64,000 nt of DNA, from contig QYAI01000026.1 in the NCBI GenBank assembly GCA_003988855.1, positions 186,001-250,000 on the forward strand, written 5' to 3'. The position numbers were made by a program, and so were the translations under genes. The first letter of the stretch is position 1, and each line of letters begins with the position of its first letter. Below the pieces are notes generated by a model. It had not been told where the DNA came from. It ran no database searches and saw only the letters and a list, made by a program, of their open reading frames with translations. Below, one piece after another: positions 1-12,247 of the stretch. The DNA is from Arachnopeziza araneosa. Its lineage: Eukaryota > Ascomycota > Leotiomycetes > Helotiales > Arachnopezizaceae.

Positions 1-2
1 TT

Positions 3-140
3 AATGGGGTCGCGGCTACTTTTATCGGACTTTGGGCGGCTGGTGGGCTGGGGATTGTTGCGAGGGCAGGATTGGCGGAAGGATGGCTAGGAAAGAATTA
101 TGATGTTCTCTACTCCAAGATCCCGCTACTGAAGTGGTAG
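3..140 (+). CDS. 3' end of an unknown gene, probable membrane protein (partial)
   Basis: Frame 3 is open from the window edge to a TAG at 138-140 and encodes 45 residues. They include a Gly/Ala-rich hydrophobic stretch (ATFIGLWAAGGLGIVARAGL) followed by a short polar tail ending in PLLKW. That looks like a single membrane-spanning segment near a C-terminus, of the kind seen in small mitochondrial or ER membrane proteins. I do not recognise the family. The start and earlier exons lie outside the window. The call rests on composition and on the competing frames being poor. Confidence 0.4.
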   Translation, partial: NGVAATFIGLWAAGGLGIVARAGLAEGWLGKNYDVLYSKIPLLKW

Positions 141-471
141 CATATAGGGAGTTGGTATATTGTTTTGCATAGCGATGGGAGTTTGGTTGACTGCATTCAC
201 TAGCGTTCATGGAAGTTTAAAATTATAAAGATGAATATTGGTAATACTGGGTAGACTTTACGTTTCTAGGATAAACCTCCAATGAACTATCTATTCGCCT
301 GAGCCCGATTTCAAACCACTCAAAACAAAGAAATGATAGCTATTAAGGACGGAAATCTTATACAACGAGGTACGACTATTTCGAATCAGAGAAGAGTGGG
401 TTGTAATTTTTGGAGCTGTCGTCCTTCTTGATTTCCTGGGTTCTTCAAGTTGTTCATTATTGTGAATTTAA
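141..471. other. Intergenic, nothing recognised
   Basis: AT-rich spacer between the partial plus-strand gene and the minus-strand 650-aa gene, so probably the 3' ends of both. I see no RNA gene or repeat. Confidence 0.5.
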
Positions 472-2812
472 TCAACTCCCACCGATTTGATCAGTTGCTG
501 AAGCCAGCACTGCTGCCCCACTATTTGATTTCTGCTTCTTTGAAGGTGGTCCATCAGCTAAATCATTAGCAGCAGGTGATGGTTGAGAAGGATGCGGGTT
601 AGCTGGTAGAAAGGGCCCGAAAAAGTTAGGATCAACTCTTCCCGCGTTGAGGATGATCCCGAAAGGAATATCGATTTTGCGGAGATCAGTCCATAAGATT
701 CGCCCGTGGTTGCCCTCAAAGTCAACCACTTGGTACCGATGGGTCGACTGTTGAAAGTAAGAGTGCCGTTCCAGCAAGCGCACTATCTCTCCAGCATAGA
801 ATGGTGTCGTGTCCAGGGATGGCTCGATATCTCGCCGAACTTGAAAGAGTGGAAGCGGTTGAGATAAATCCTGGAGTTGCTTTAATTTCTCAATTTTCAG
901 TACTGCTGGTGCAACTCGCGAGTCCCTGAGGAGCTTATCGAGATTCCCATTAAGTTCGTTGCTGATTGCAAAAAGATCCGCGAAGCTGGGATCTATCTCA
1001 AACAAATGGGTGGGAAGGAGCCATGGTCTTTCAACATGCTGTAGCCTTCGTAGGTGAACTTGACCGCGAGTGTTGTCAATGCTTCTCACGTTTGCTAAAT
1101 TTCTTTCCTCGTCCCGGCCCTCGGAATCAATAAAGAAGTCGCCATTCTTAAATGTAAAGCTATCCACAGGTCCGAACCGGTTAATACTTACGTCTCCAGC
1201 GTCGTAATCCTCTCCATTCTTTTTCGACGCCTCTACAGCTCTGAAGAATCTAAACTTTTGTCCCTCCTTCAAATGAGTGGGAGCAGAACTTGCAGAAAGG
1301 TCAACGACCACTGTAGCCGCTAAAGCAGCAGCGGAGAGACCTTTCTTTTCTCCTTCTAGCGGTTCCAAGTGATCAACACGTGGTTTGAGTGAGAGGCCCG
1401 GCGCATGATCATCTAGCTTAACTTGAAGTATATTCCCGTCAGGGACGAGTCCATGTGAAATACTAGGTTTGGTCTGACACGTTCTCCTATATTCTATTAG
1501 TATAAATTTTATATCGTATTTCCATTTGTATCATACATGTATCTATGATTTGGTGGAATAAGAAAACCCTAATTTCAAGTTCTCAGAATTAGTTTACTTC
1601 ATTCATAGATTTTAAGGATTGGGGTTGAGTATGCCGGGAAAGATATCCGTGTTGCCGGCTTAACTCAAGGAAGAACATCGAAGGAGAATTATATCTTCGG
1701 AAAAGTAAGACTTACGTTTGGAGGAGGATGGTCTCTCACAAAATGGCCCACGCTGGCTTGGAGATAATTTGGTCGGTCTCCAGGGTAATTTGTGGTGACA
1801 ACCCAGACCCCTCTCTTAACATCAGCTCTAATTTCAGACCCAAATCCCCAATCTTGGACGCGGTTGGCGCCATCTGTCAAATCTTCTCCGCCAGTGTTGT
1901 AGCCAAACCCTTCCCCTGGTTGACTGTTAGCATTTCTCTATTCCAATAAACACAACATCCAGCATTCTACTATTAGGATTGCAACTGCTATTAATAAGAA
2001 AATATAGACTGACAATGACCATAATGTGTACCCTGAACACCCCAGCGATGTGCCATAGTATCACCATTGTTGTTCCAAACCCATACGACTGTTTGGTTGG
2101 TTATGCCACCGATATGTCCATCTTGAATAGCCGCTTGATGGTAATTTTCAGCATCATAGTCCCAGTAAGGCCCATCTACAGCATTGATAAATGTGCACCA
2201 AAAGCCTTGCATTATCTGTCAGCCTGCAGAGCCTTCATCGCAATTAATCATACCTTCCGTTATAAAGCCTAGGATTAAATTCGTCCCCCACTGCTTGTTC
2301 AATGCTTCAATCACCCATGACAACTGTTGAGCATCCAGATCTGTCGAACTTCCAAGATGTCTCTTCTGTTCTTCATAAGAACCATCCTTTAGGTCCTTGT
2401 GAAAGGCTAAAGCCTTTTGTACAAAACCTTTGTAAGTATCTGATTTGATTTGGCGTTTCAGGAGCGCGAGGAGTTGGCCCTTGGTTCCCAATTTGGGAAG
2501 AAGGTCTGGAAGCCATTCATCCAGGGTTATAAGAGAGTCTCTCAGGGCGTGCCAGGCACAGTTTAAGGTTCTACCCCCATTATTCGGAACAGGGATAAAA
2601 CCTTCTGCAAGGAATGGAAGCAGTGCGTCTTTAATGTCGTCTGCTGGTTGTGGTTGGATTTTCGATTTGTCCCAACCAACCAGCCGATTTAACCAATACT
2701 TTTCAGGTGGATGACCAGGCTTAGCTTTAGTAAAATTTCTAGTTTTCCCTTTCGGCGCCGTCTGCGTTTTCTTATTAGTCAGCACTAAGTTCTGCACCTT
2801 TTTTGCCGGCAT
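472..2812 (-). CDS. Unknown 650-aa protein, OTU/papain-like Cys-His pattern in the N-terminal half
   Basis: Four exons give one continuous frame: 2812-2254, 2205-2014, 1915-1716 and 1473-472. The first intron is 48 nt. The third, 242 nt, has a perfect GTAAGT donor; its acceptor is my best guess, because earlier AGs are out of phase. The protein starts with a basic Lys-rich leader. Cys85 lies in GGRTLNCAWHALRDS, a context resembling the catalytic Cys of OTU-like proteases, and a His-rich GTHYGHW (about residues 245-251), created across the exon 2/3 junction, could supply the histidine. The C-terminal half (about 320-650) has no recognised domain and ends in a Pro/Ser-rich tail with a basic PPSKKQK stretch. 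The protease idea is inference from spacing only. The same DNA could be mistaken for three separate small genes. Confidence 0.55.
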
Positions 2813-3425
2813 GATGCTCTGATCGTAATAACAAGCCTATGTTTTCTCCTGTGGCTGTTGTGAACGACAAATTTCAAAATAGATACTGGAAATATATCAA
2901 CGGAAGCATAAGAAGGTAACCGAGTTGAAAGAAATTCGACGGATTCAGTACTTGATTCAAAGAAAATTCCCCGGACTTATCCAAGAGCCCCAGTGAGCCT
3001 CTTTGTTCTCAAATCTGCTGCGCTGCCGAGGACATGGTGACTCGATAAGTCCTCTTGAGAAAATATCAATATCTTCACAAAACTAAGGTGTGTTTTGAGT
3101 CGAAATCTTTTGCTTCTTGGAATAGCAGGTCCTAGAAAATATAGCAGGGCTTCTAGATGGCCGCAGCAAGTTATCCATGCTCGCTTGCTATCCAATACCT
3201 TTTCTACAGCCGTCGTTCTCATACGCAGCTTGAATTATCATCTGATTCCTTGAATCGCTTCCTTTTTCTTTCACCGTCATGTATAGGGAATGTTGTGATT
3301 GTTGAAGTTGTGGCACCTAAGCGAAACTTAGCGAGATTTTCAAGGAGGTGGGGGAATACTGATATGATGACATCACAGAATTCAGGTGTAGGGTTGAAAT
3401 TTTTATTCTTAACAGGACACGATGG
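2813..3425. other. Intergenic, promoter side of the 650-aa gene
   Basis: About 610 bp between two minus-strand genes: the promoter of the left gene and the 3' flank of MED17. Short ORFs here have no protein-like composition. I see nothing else. Confidence 0.5.
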
Positions 3426-5429
3426 TTATTTTGCTGCCGCTGCCACGATCTCCCTCAAGCTGCTCACGACGATTCCCTCAGTCTCGCCCCAAATTTCTTC
3501 TTTCTTTTCATCTCCTAGCCAAGACACCCAGTCATACCTGTCCACGCCTCTCCCCTTCTTGACTTTTAATTCTGCTTCATTATCCCATTTCACCCCCAAC
3601 CTGACTCCTTCTCTCTCCTTCTCCTTTCCCCCACCTTTGACACCTTTCACTGAAAATAAAAAGACTTTACTGCCCTTTTTCATTAGATTAGGTTGTGCGG
3701 AAACTTCCCAGCCAGTTTCCATTGCACAGTTGTCAGCCAGAGCGCAACCAACGGCCCAATATAACCACTCCTTAGCCTCGGCCAAACTGATGAATTGTGG
3801 CGGCGGGGGACTAATCTCGTTCAATTCGCTTTCTTCATTGATCTTGATACCGAACTGGGAGAATAGAACATTCATGTTCGTTCTCGCTATTATTGTGATG
3901 GTTGTTTTCGGAGCGAGGGAGAAAGTGGCAATGTTCTCGAGGTGTGCGGCCATTTGGTTGAAGATCTGTTCTGCCTTGGGTAGAGCCGGGGCAAGGGGGA
4001 AGGTAGTCGGTTGAATTGAGTAGGTTACAGCTTGAAGACCAGCTGAATTCAGAGTGCGAGTTAGGGGCCCGAGAATTTGGCAGAGCGAGGTGATACTTTG
4101 CTGATGCGTTATACGGTTGATTATCGGGCGCAGCAGGGGTAATGGCTCAGGTTTTGGGGCTATCGTCGAGGGCGAGATCGGTGGTGGTGGAAGAGTACGG
4201 CGACGGTGGGAGAGGCGGTGGGACCACGACAAGCAAAAGTGTAAAGCTAAGTGGATAGCTTCTGAGATAGGCTCATCCACTTTTGCAAATGAGAATGGAG
4301 ATGAGAACAGAGAGAGAGGGACAAGATCAATGACAGCGGTCTTGGTAGGAGATAGAACAAATGAAATGGTATCCTCGACAGAGGAAGCACCGACTGAGAA
4401 GGACAAGAGTGAGCGTGATTCTCGATTCAATTCCTGCCAGAGTTCTTGAGCAAAGATTGTGTTCCTGGCTTGTCTTATCAGAGCCTCGATGGCCGCATCC
4501 TCAGGAATAAGTGTTGGGGGATTAGTAGAACCAGTCTCGACTCCTTCTGTCATGATTCTCACACGAAGTGATTGAGGTGTTGAGGCAGCAAGTCCTTGGT
4601 CAAGAGAGATTGTACCATCTGGCTTCCGGCGCAGGGCTCCAAGACTGCGGTTTCGAAACGCAGGCGAGGCTGTATATTGTTAGTGAGACCTGATATGCAC
4701 ATAATCCATACAGACCTTCCGAAAATCCAAATCTGACACCTAATGTATGTTTTTCGTTTGGTAATCGGCAAACTGCCCAGCCATTCTCCGTGACGGCCAA
4801 AACTTGCTCCCAGTATTTCGTTTCCAACTCAATCTCCTTCTCCAACCTGGTTGCGGAGGCTAGAATTGAGTCTACCGTTTTATTGAGATTTTGCGCTTTC
4901 CAGCCTTTTGCGACATGTTTATTGTCCTGTTTTTGTGCTTCTGTCGTTCTTGTCGCATGTATTTTATCCACTCCCAGCGTCCCTGTTCCCACCGCATCTC
5001 TCACAAATTGTGATAGAGTAGCACCGCCTTGGTTTGGCATATCTTTGGACAGTAGGAGGGAGATGAAATCTAAAGCGAACATGGCTGACTGGTGCGCCGA
5101 GCTGGCAATTGTTAGTGCTGGTTGTATTTCTTTGATTTTAGTCCCTACTCAATCTGTCCGAGAATTTCGTTCCTGGCGGCCATAAGCTCTTTGGCTCGAT
5201 CATCATCTTCTGTTTCCTCTTCGTCACCCGATTCGTCTTCAGCATCATTCTCAGAAGCAGCTTCTTTCTCCGCAATCTCCTGGCGTAAGCTCTCTTCAGT
5301 GAGGGACTGAAATCCTCCGCGTTCGGAGTTGATGCGCTGGATTGTAGTCGCCAAAGTGTTCGAGTCGTTACTATTTGGCATACGTGATGCTCCTAGAGAG
5401 AGCAGCAGATCCGCCGGAAGATTCTCCAT
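3426..5429 (-). CDS. MED17: Mediator of RNA polymerase II transcription subunit 17
   Basis: MED17 (Srb4) is a head-module scaffold of the Mediator complex, acting in the nucleus between activators and RNA polymerase II. Three exons (5429-5149, 5101-4716, 4669-3426) give 636 aa. Both introns are 46-47 nt with CACTAAC branch sites and restore family-typical sequence across the joints. Family marks are an N-terminal INSERGGFQSLTEESLRQE stretch followed by an acidic linker, a SAMFALDFISLLLS block with QGGATLSQFVRDAVG, and a central RNRSLGALRRKPDGTISLD segment leading to LRVRI. The C-terminal half is variable and contains Pro-rich and Lys-rich low-complexity patches. The length is normal for fungal MED17. 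The gene is divergent from PFK, with about 640 bp between the two starts. Confidence 0.9.
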
Positions 5430-6068
5430 CTTGGGTTATTATCTGGTTGAACCTGTGGAATTGTGTTGTTGTCGGTGTGATTTATTTTGCCGTTCCGTTG
5501 CAGTGACTAGTCCGAGATCAGTAGACGTGTCTTTGATTGTTTCTATTCAGACGTCGCGTTCCTCCTCCTGGCCGCCCACCCTCCTCCACCCAGCGCCAAT
5601 TGCTCGCCGTGAAGGATGTCCACCAGAAAACACTTCACCCAGTCAAATGGTTGCACTGGTGCCTGTGATGTGACTGGAAGATGGGTCGGTTCTCAGTCGG
5701 TGTGGTGGTGAGAAAGCCCTGGGCAGTCTTGTGGGATGGCAGGTGAGGTTCAGTAGAGGCTCCAACAAGGATGACTTGGACAATGCAGGCCCACTTGCGC
5801 TATAAATTTGATGAATGCTGTCCAAGTCCCTCTCGCGTCCGCGATAAGGCAGATACAAGGGTCCGATAAAGCTCTTCATGTCATGGCCCACTCCCCAACT
5901 TTCTTTTTGCACTTCAGCGTCATTGGAAAACACCTCAAATCTTTTACCCCGCGTCGCCCTGAAGGATTTTTCTGTCCCACCGTCAAATTTGCATCCTTCT
6001 TCCCATATCTTTCTCTTCAAATACCCTGATCCTGTCCTGTCCGAAGTTATTCATATTTCTCGAAAACC
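5430..6068. promoter_or_regulatory. Shared promoter region of MED17 (left) and PFK (right)
   Basis: Both flanking genes read outward, so this 639-bp stretch must hold both promoters and 5' UTRs. The part just before the PFK start is pyrimidine-rich (CTTTCTCTTC-like), typical of highly expressed fungal glycolytic genes. Overlapping ORFs on both strands look spurious. Confidence 0.6.
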
Positions 6069-8538
6069 ATGGCCCCTCCACATGCCCCTCCTCCCCTCGA
6101 GGGCAAGAAGCGCCGCATTGGTGTTATGACAAGTGGTGGAGACTCGCCCGGCATGAACGGAGCCATTAGAGCGGTTGTACGAACAGCAATTGACAAAGGA
6201 TGCGAAGTTTACGCCGTGAATGAGGGATACGAGGGTTTGGTGCAAGGTAAAGACCTCATCAAGAAGATGGAATGGTCGGATGTTAGAGGATGGCTTTCAG
6301 AAGGAGGAACTTTGATTGGAACTGCAAGATGTATGGCCTTTTACGAGCGTCCAGGACGGCTTGAGGGTGCGAAGAACATGGTACTCAATGGCATTGATGC
6401 CTTGATCATCTGCGGTGGTGATGGCTCGTTGACGGGTGCGGATAAGTTTCGAGCTGAATGGCCAAGTCTCTTGACGGAATTGGTTGAAACTAAACAGTTG
6501 ACACAAGAGCAAGTCGACCCGTTCAAACATCTCAATATCTGTGGTCTTGTTGGGTCGATCGACAATGATATGTCCGGAACGGATGCGACAATTGGTTGCT
6601 ACTCGGCGCTAAGTAGGATTTGCGAGATGGTGGATTATATCGAAGCTACAGCTGCTTCACACTCAAGAGCTTTCGTTATCGAGGTTATGGGTAGACATTG
6701 TGGTTGGCTGGCACTCATGGCTGGTGTTGCTACTGGCGCCGACTTCGTATTCATCCCAGAGAAGCCAAGAGCCGACAATTGGAGGGAAGAAATGGCAAAG
6801 ATTGTGTTAAAGGTCGGTCGAGCACGACTTGAAAACTTAGTGCTGATTCAAATAGCATCGAAAAATTGGAAAGAGAAAAACAATTGTCATTGTTGCAGAA
6901 GGTGCTCATGATCAACACGGCAGCAAGATTACCCCAGAGATGCTCAAGAATCTCTTGGCAGATAAGAAAGGTCTTGCTCTAGATACGCGTATTACAACAC
7001 TAGGACATGTTCAACGAGGTGGTGTGGCATGCGCTTTCGATCGATATCTCTCTACAGTACAAGGAATGGAAGCAGTCAATGCAGTCCTGGAAGCTACACC
7101 GGAGACCCCGACTCCCTTTATTGCGATTACTGAGAACAAAATCACCCGAAAACCATTAGTGCAAGCTGTTCTGGACACCAAAGAAGTAGCCAAAGCTATC
7201 GATGCACACGATTTTGACAGAGCTATGGGTTTGCGGGATACCGAGTTCTCGGATTTCTACAACTCCTACATGACAACAACAGCTACCGATTTGAATGATG
7301 AAATGCGTCTTCCTGCTCAGAAAGTACGTAACACTTCAACATTGCCTTAGCCTGCTTACATTATCTAGCATATGCGCATTGCCATAATCCATGTCGGTGC
7401 TCCAGCGGGAGGAATGAACGCGGCAACCCGAGCAGCTGTCGCCTACTGTTTAACTCGAGGCCACACTCCCCTCGCCATTCACAATGGTTTCGCCGGTTTC
7501 GCTCGTCATCATGGTGATACACCTCTCGGCTCAATTCGAGAGTTTGATTGGCTTGAAGTCGACGGCTGGGCCTCGAAAGGAGGTTCCGAAATTGGCACCA
7601 ATCGTGAACTTCCGTCCGAGTCAGGAATGGAATATATTGCAACCCTTTTCAAACAATACAAAATCGACGGCCTCTTTATCGTTGGCGGATTTGAAGGCTT
7701 CCATGCCCTTTCCGAACTCAGATTAGCTAGAGAGAAGTATAGCTCCCTCTGTATTCCTATGACCCTCCTACCAGCCACCATTTCTAATAACGTCCCTGGT
7801 ACCGAATACTCCCTCGGTTCGGATACTTGCCTCAACGAACTCGTCCGCTACTGTGACACTATCAAACAATCCGCTTCTGCCTCTCGCCGCCGTGTTTTCG
7901 TCATCGAAACCCAAGGCGGTCGTTCCGGCTACGTTGCCACGATGGCTGGGCTTGCTGTCGGTGCCGTTGCTGTCTACACTCCCGAGGAAGGCATCAGCAT
8001 TGATATGCTCGCGGCAGACATCCACCATCTTAAGAAGGTCTTTAGCGAGGATTCCGGTCAATCTCGCGCTGGTCGTTTAATTCTTGTTAATGAAAAAGCT
8101 TCAAAAGTCTACCACGCAAAGCTTATCGCTGATATGATCAGAGAGGAAGCTTCCAACCGCTTTGAGACTCGCGATTCCATCCCTGGCCATGTCCAGCAAG
8201 GTGGTACTCCGAGTCCTATGGATAGAACCCGTGCTGTCAGATTGGCAATCAAGTGTATTGAGCATCTTGAAAAGTATGAAGATCGTAGCGACAAGACAAT
8301 TCTTGAGGATCCGCTCAGTGTGAGCGTAATTGGAATCAAGGCAGCGAGTGTAGTGTTCAGTCCGATGAAAGTCGTAGAGGAGAGAGAGACAGATTGGCCA
8401 AATCGTAGACCTAAGGATGAGTTCTGGATTGGCCTGAAGAATGTAGTTGATGTTCTCAGTGGAAGACCCGAGATCCCAAGGCCGGAAAGTCCTTTGCTAG
8501 GATGGAAGAGTAAGGATTACAAACGAGGTTTGATTTGA
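6069..8538 (+). CDS. ATP-dependent 6-phosphofructokinase, eukaryotic two-lobe type
   Basis: This cytosolic enzyme phosphorylates fructose 6-phosphate to fructose 1,6-bisphosphate, the committed step of glycolysis. Three exons (6069-6812, 6856-7323, 7369-8538) give 793 aa, the usual length for the fungal enzyme. The 43- and 45-nt introns fall exactly where the family needs joining: the first restores HRKIGKRKTIVIVAEGAHD, the second joins the two homologous halves. The N-terminal catalytic half has the ATP loop GGDSPGMNGAIRA (about 23-35), GGDGS, SIDNDMSGTD with the catalytic Asp, and MGRHCGW. The C-terminal half repeats the fold with GAPAGGMNAATRA and QGGTPSPMDR and is expected to be regulatory (allosteric effector sites). 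The first half has SIDND where TIDND is commoner, which is normal in fungi. Confidence 0.95.
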
Positions 8539-9468
8539 AGTGACGGCTCGATCATGAAAGAATAGAGAATCAGGGGATTTAGCAAAAATGGCATGTATGG
8601 GTTATGATGCAGACAAGACGACGAAGTTACGAACCTAGAAATCATGTCATCCCTCCTTGACTATTATTCGTGCATGTTCCACTTTCGCCAGCTTTGCTAG
8701 TTCAGGACAGTTAAAATGTATATAATGAAGCTCAAAACTTCAACTAGCGGAGAAACTCTTCAAATATATGGCGACGTTTATTTATTTCAATATAATTTAT
8801 CTACAGACAACAAGTTCCATCTCTGTAGGTCAAATTCACGTGAAATATGGAACGACAAGTCAGTCGACGCCTATCGTCAGGATACCCAAATGCAAAAGCC
8901 AGAGTTAGCAGTAGTATTTGTTGCATGGAGCCCGAAAAGCTTTCGAGAATAAACTCTATTTGAGAAGATCCTGAAAGATATTGTTCGTTAAGTATTTGTT
9001 TCGAGACTTGGTTATCGACTTTAAAATGAAGGATGCAACTGAGTCTAGCAATCTTTGATGTGACTTGAGTGCTATATCTCGATAAGTCAATTTAGTTATA
9101 ATTCTGTTCGCACAATATAAGATTTTACTGAGAAGACGTGCATGTTTGACATCAGACGTTGGAAGATGATACTAGCGCCTCTCGCTTAGGAAGCAATGAG
9201 GCTGATCCTTCCCGAAGCCCCTCCAACCTTCCTCCTCAACACCACTCCAACACAAAGCTTTCTTCAGTGACTTGGAGTTCCTACTCTACAGCATACCCCG
9301 TTACTTTACAACTCCTCGACACTATCCTCTAACCACGCTGCGTGTTCATCGCGACGAATTCACCTCCCGAACTTGCGTCGGTGGCGTTGCTTTATGACTT
9401 GAACTAATAGTAGAAGAAGTTCTTCAAATTCATCAGCATAAGCAAAGCGAGTCTTTGGAACTCTGAAT
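8539..9468. other. Intergenic, 3' flank of PFK and promoter of the PARP-finger gene
   Basis: 930 bp with AT-rich sequence on the left and a C/T-rich stretch (about 9190-9360) before the next start. A 78-codon ORF at 8716-8952 has no supporting features. Nothing else seen. Confidence 0.5.
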
Positions 9469-11011
9469 ATGTCTTATCGGGTCGGTACGTTCAAACACTT
9501 CTTGCTCCCTCTCAACACGATACACGAAGAATTTCATTACTGGCGCACGTGATTCAACATACCTTTTCGATATTCACACGCATTCATAACTGACTGTCAT
9601 ACTTGATAAAGAAACCGCTTCATCTGCTCGCGCTGGTTGTCAAGCCACCGAGTGCAAGAACAACAATATCAAAATCGACAAGGGCGAGCTTCGTATCGGT
9701 GTTTGGGTTACTTTTGATGAAACCGGATCCTGGAGATGGAGGCATTGGTGAGCCTTTATCTTTCATTCGTCAGAAATCAAAGTTTCTTGTGCTAATTATC
9801 ACTAGGGGCTGTATGTCTGGCAAGATGTTAGAAAACATTCGTAAAAACCTAGACCCTGATAACACCGGAAATTATGAGTGGGATCAACTTGATGGTTATG
9901 ATGGAGGCGAGAAGAACAGTTTGGATCATGTGCCTGAATATCAGGAAAAGGTTCGACGCTGCATCACTCAAGGTTTCATTGACCCTGAGGATTTCAATGG
10001 TGTAAGTCTGATTCAAATCCTTGACCATATTCATACTAACTACACTAGGACCCAGAGATGAACAAGCTTGGTGAACAGGGTCTCCGGACTGCAGAAAGCA
10101 AGAAGAAAATCCGTAAAGACACTATTTCTCGCGTTCATGAAATAGACGAGCTGCGTGAACAACTTGCAAAAGTCACGGCCGAGAGGGATGCACTTCTTGC
10201 TAATGGTGCAAAACTAGGAAAGCTTGACGCTCAACTCCAAGGTCTCAAGGAAGAACTCGAAGCAAAGGAAAGTCCAAAGAAGAAGCCAGCCGCGAAGAAG
10301 CGTGGTGCAGCAAAGATGGAATCAGATGGCGACGAGGAAGAAAAGAAACCTGCAACAAAGAAACGCGCCACTAAAGTCAAGAAAGAAGTTAAGGAAGAGA
10401 CGGGCGATGAGGAGGTCATACCAGCTCCAAAGAAGCGAGCTGCCAGAGTCAAGAAAGAGGTAGATGAGGCAGCCGACCCTGAAGGCGTCAAACCGGCCAA
10501 GAAGCCACGTGCCAAGAAGGCCATGAAGCAAGAAGAGGGTGATGAGGCGAACCTTGAGGAGCCAAAGCCTGCTCCTACCCGAAAACCTCGTGCTAAGAAA
10601 ATTGTCAATCAAGATGTAGATGTGGAGGCAGAGACCGAGGAGGTTAAGCCTATCAAGAAGACTCGTGCTAAGAAGATTGTCAAGCAGGATGAGGATCACG
10701 AAGGAGACAACGACATTGCCAAGCCTGCTCCTGCGAGAAAGCCCAGTGCTAAGAAGGTTGTAAAAAAAGAACCAATTGATGAAGATCAAGTTTCAGACCT
10801 AGTATCTGGTAAGGAGTCTAATAACGTTGAAGATTCTGTGAAAAAGGAAACTGGAGATGAGAATGATGAAGTCCCAGGACTGCCCGAGGCCCCAGAGCAA
10901 TCAGAGGTTGCTGAGGAGAAGCCAAAGAGAGGACGGTCCAAAAAGGCGTAAGTTTCTTCACTTCATCCCTGACTATATACTTACAATTTTGGTAGTTCTG
11001 CAAAGGCTTAA
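9469..11011 (+). CDS. PARP-type zinc-finger protein with lysine-rich repeat tail
   Basis: Five exons (9469-9484, 9612-9747, 9806-10001, 10049-10947, 10996-11011) give 420 aa. The first and last exons are only 16 nt each and are set by GTACGT and GTAAGT donors that keep phase. Residues 1 to about 60 form a zf-PARP domain: AGCQATECK, KGELRIGVWV, then GSWRWRHWGCMSG, giving a C-x4-C...H-x2-C metal site. This domain recognises DNA strand breaks in PARP and DNA ligase III; fungal proteins with it are uncharacterised. A short linker and coiled coil (EIDELREQLAKVTAER) follow. The C-terminal 300 residues are alternating acidic and basic blocks with repeated KKPRAKK/RKPRAKK/KKTRAKK motifs, similar to AT-hooks or histone H1-like tails. 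A nuclear DNA-binding role is inferred. Confidence 0.85.
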
Positions 11012-12247
11012 ATACTGCCGTCTAAATGGTTTCAACATTCCGACTGATATCTGTCAGTTGACACTGCCATCTTATGTACAGCTCGCTTTTGTTTGTATGA
11101 TAAGTAGAGTATGCACATTAGCATGGTGTTAAGGGTTTCATTTGCTTTGCTTCTGCTTCGTACTAAAGAAAGAACGACTCGTTAACTTGACATATCCAAT
11201 TCTGCTCTAGTGCCATACACCCATTCCCACATAAGTTTCACAGTGTACCTACTTGTAAAATCGACGCAATATACAAATCGCCATATCTACTCCTGAACTC
11301 GTCACAATATTTCCATTTAAAGAACAGATAACTAAACACTCAACCTAACCCCAATTTCGGTTCCACAATCAGCCAACCACTCCTACTTCTTCTCATTCTT
11401 CGATCCCTTTGACCTTCCCGTCTCCTCCTCGCGAGAAGCGGTGGCGAAGCTTCCTCCTAGCCGGCCGTCCTCTGTGTGCTTCCGGCTCTCCATCTTGATT
11501 TTCGGCTGTTTGTCGCCCAGGAGGCCGTTCCTGGGTCTTCTTTAGTCTTCGTGGTGGGAGCTTTGACGTTTTTGGTGGTGATGATATTTTCCTATTATTG
11601 GCTGTTTGCATCTGCTTTGGCTGATGGGGGCTTTGGTGATGGCATTTGGGGGGTTGAGGCGGGGGTGAGCACTTCTCGGCCGTCGTGGAAGCCTTGACCG
11701 ACCGAGTAGTGCCGCAAAGGTTTCCCCCACCGGGTGAGGAGATGGGTTTGAATCCTAAGTCGAGTCATGGTAGGAGACTATCTTCTGAGTGATGTCTAGG
11801 AGGAAGAGAACTGGGCTCTCGATTTAGGCTGGCTCTGTGGCCGCTCGTCACTACCGGGTTTTACGTGGCATTGTAGCTTTACAGCCTGGATATATATTTC
11901 GAAGACCACGAATTTTGATCATATTCGCTTTTAGATTAGGAGAGCTAGAAAGAGATAGACGTATATGTTGTGAAATTCGAACCAAGAGATAATAACAACA
12001 TCTGAGAAGAGATTGAAGCAGTCTAGAGCACAACAACGAAAGTCATTCAAACAAAACTATCAGCTTGATCCTCGATAAATTAGACAAAAAGGTGATACTC
12101 TAGTTGAATCCACTGGTTGATGCAGGAGATGTATATCTAAATTGAACAAATTGGGTATCCTGACTGGAACGAAGCAACAAAGATGCCGTCACTCAACCAC
12201 TAAGTTTCGGGCCTCATTGGCCTTCGACGTTAGAGTCACTTCTCTTC
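11012..12247. other. Intergenic, about 1.2 kb
   Basis: This lies between a plus-strand and a minus-strand 3' end, so both genes converge here. Around 11390-11730 two overlapping minus-strand frames encode Arg/Pro/Lys-rich low-complexity peptides (one contains HRGRPARRK, AT-hook-like), but they are in different frames and no splice pair joins them convincingly. No RNA gene is visible. Confidence 0.4.

Noticed and set aside
3157..4014. 285-codon plus-strand ORF opposite MED17
   Set aside because: Its right half is antisense to a conserved MED17 exon and its sequence is Ser/Phe/Leu-rich as expected of a shadow frame.
8716..8952. 78-codon plus-strand ORF after PFK
   Set aside because: Lies in the PFK 3' flank, no domain, no splice context.
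11393..11730. Arg/Pro-rich minus-strand frames with an AT-hook-like HRGRPARRK
   Set aside because: Split over two frames with no defendable intron. Composition looks like GC-rich low-complexity DNA.
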